Source of the DNA: an uncultured Clostridia bacterium
GTDB taxonomy: Bacteria > Bacillota > Clostridia > Oscillospirales > Acutalibacteraceae
DNA length: 21,874 bases
Assembly: GCA_937884975.1 (NCBI GenBank)
Contig: CAKZZS010000081.1
Location: 1-21,874, forward strand
Reading direction: 5' to 3'
The notes beneath the pieces were generated by a model. It saw nothing but the letters and a program-made list of their open reading frames with translations, did no database searches and was not told where the DNA came from. Positions 21,307-21,874 of the stretch are shown here, piece after piece (position 1 is the first letter of the stretch; each line of letters starts with the position of its first letter). Made by a program: the position numbers and the translations under genes.

Positions 21307-21874
21307 TGTATGATTTAATTGTTGTCGGCGGAGGTCCGGCAGGGCTTGCCGCTGCTCTTGCGGCTCACGAAAAGGGTCTTACCGATATTCTTATTATTGA
21401 AAGAGACAGCCAGCTCGGCGGCATACTCAACCAGTGCATACACAACGGCTTCGGTCTGCACTATTTTAAAGAGGAGCTTACCGGTCCAGAATACGCAGGA
21501 AGATTTGTCAAAATGCTTGAGGGTACGGGCATAAAGGTAATGTGTGACACAATGGTTCTTGAGGTAACTCAGGATAAAAAAGTCCACTGCATTAACCCCG
21601 AAAACGGCTATCAGGTGCTTGAGGCGAGGTCAATTGTCCTTGCCATGGGCTGCAGAGAGCGTACAAGAGGCGCAATTTCCATACCCGGCACACGTCCTGC
21701 AGGCGTTCTTACCGCAGGCGCGGCGCAAAGGTACGTTAATATTGAGGGCCACATGGTCGGAAAAAGAGTAATTATTCTCGGTTCGGGCGATATCGGTCTT
21801 ATTATGGCGCGCAGAATGACTCTTGAGGGCGCAAAGGTTCTTGCGTGCGTTGAGGTTATGCCTTATTCGGGCGG
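21303..21874 (+). CDS. FAD/NAD(P)-dependent oxidoreductase, partial (GlpB-like partner)
   Basis: The first 190 codons of this protein are present; it runs off the right edge. It opens with an FAD-binding motif (MYDLIVVGGGPAGLAAALAA, GGGPAG). The motifs GGILNQCIHNGFGL and LAMGCRERTRGAISIPGTRPAG follow, then a second dinucleotide-binding motif GSGDIG near residue 170. That is the pyridine-nucleotide-disulfide oxidoreductase layout of the second subunit found beside GlpA-like proteins in Clostridia. It overlaps the previous gene by 4 bp (ATGA). A second ATG, one codon later, is equally plausible. GGAGG lies 6 nt upstream. In relatives a DUF1667 protein often follows; the window ends before this could be checked. 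Confidence 0.88.
   Translation, partial: MMYDLIVVGGGPAGLAAALAAHEKGLTDILIIERDSQLGGILNQCIHNGFGLHYFKEELTGPEYAGRFVKMLEGTGIKVMCDTMVLEVTQDKKVHCINPENGYQVLEARSIVLAMGCRERTRGAISIPGTRPAGVLTAGAAQRYVNIEGHMVGKRVIILGSGDIGLIMARRMTLEGAKVLACVEVMPYSG

Overview
The window reads as a chromosomal housekeeping segment from a Gram-positive Clostridia member, most likely Oscillospiraceae/Ruminococcaceae. This is inferred from the rpsP-khpA-rimM-trmD order, a ylxM-ffh pair, an FtsEX/PcsB-like module next to an S41 protein, a DUF4830-type protein, strong GGAGG Shine-Dalgarno sites, frequent GTG/TTG starts, and a BFD-type FAD oxidoreductase pair. No phage, insertion sequence or CRISPR array was seen. Everything from the tRNA at 19585 down to lysS at 374 is encoded on the minus strand. 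Only the last ~2 kb is on the plus strand.

In transcription order on the minus strand: tRNA-Leu(UAA) with its own promoter and terminator; a Thr/Pro/Asn-rich lipoprotein; ylxM-ffh-rpsP-khpA-rimM-trmD (SRP, ribosomal protein S16, rRNA/tRNA maturation), without rplS after trmD; ptsH (HPr), uvrC and a HAD phosphatase; rsmD-coaD and a coiled-coil protein; a DUF4830-like membrane protein and an RsuA/RluB-type pseudouridine synthase; then a CdaR/PucR-type regulator, ftsE, ftsX, a PcsB/EnvC-like M23 hydrolase and an S41-family protein; then an unrecognised 264-aa protein, greA and lysS, closed by two tandem terminators. Divergently, 19873 to the end holds a GlpA-like FAD oxidoreductase with a C-terminal [2Fe-2S] domain, and the first 190 codons of a second FAD/NAD(P) oxidoreductase.

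Three points stand out. (1) The S41 'protease' in the FtsEX cluster has lost both catalytic residues by alignment (Ser to Gly303, Lys to Asn328). The adjacent M23 hydrolase keeps its zinc and catalytic residues, so the module appears to pair an active amidase-type enzyme with a pseudoprotease. FtsE in the same cluster has a ~90-residue acidic tail. (2) At six junctions a hairpin plus U-tract lies directly on or just before the next gene's ribosome binding site. This suggests leaky terminators that grade expression along co-directional genes. (3) The junction before the DUF4830 gene holds three nested helices, the outermost of which sequesters the ribosome binding site. It may be an undescribed cis-regulatory RNA. 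Promoters with near-consensus sigma-A boxes could be placed for the tRNA, lipoprotein, ylxM operon, ptsH, rsmD, cdaR-ftsEX and the plus-strand oxidoreductase genes.
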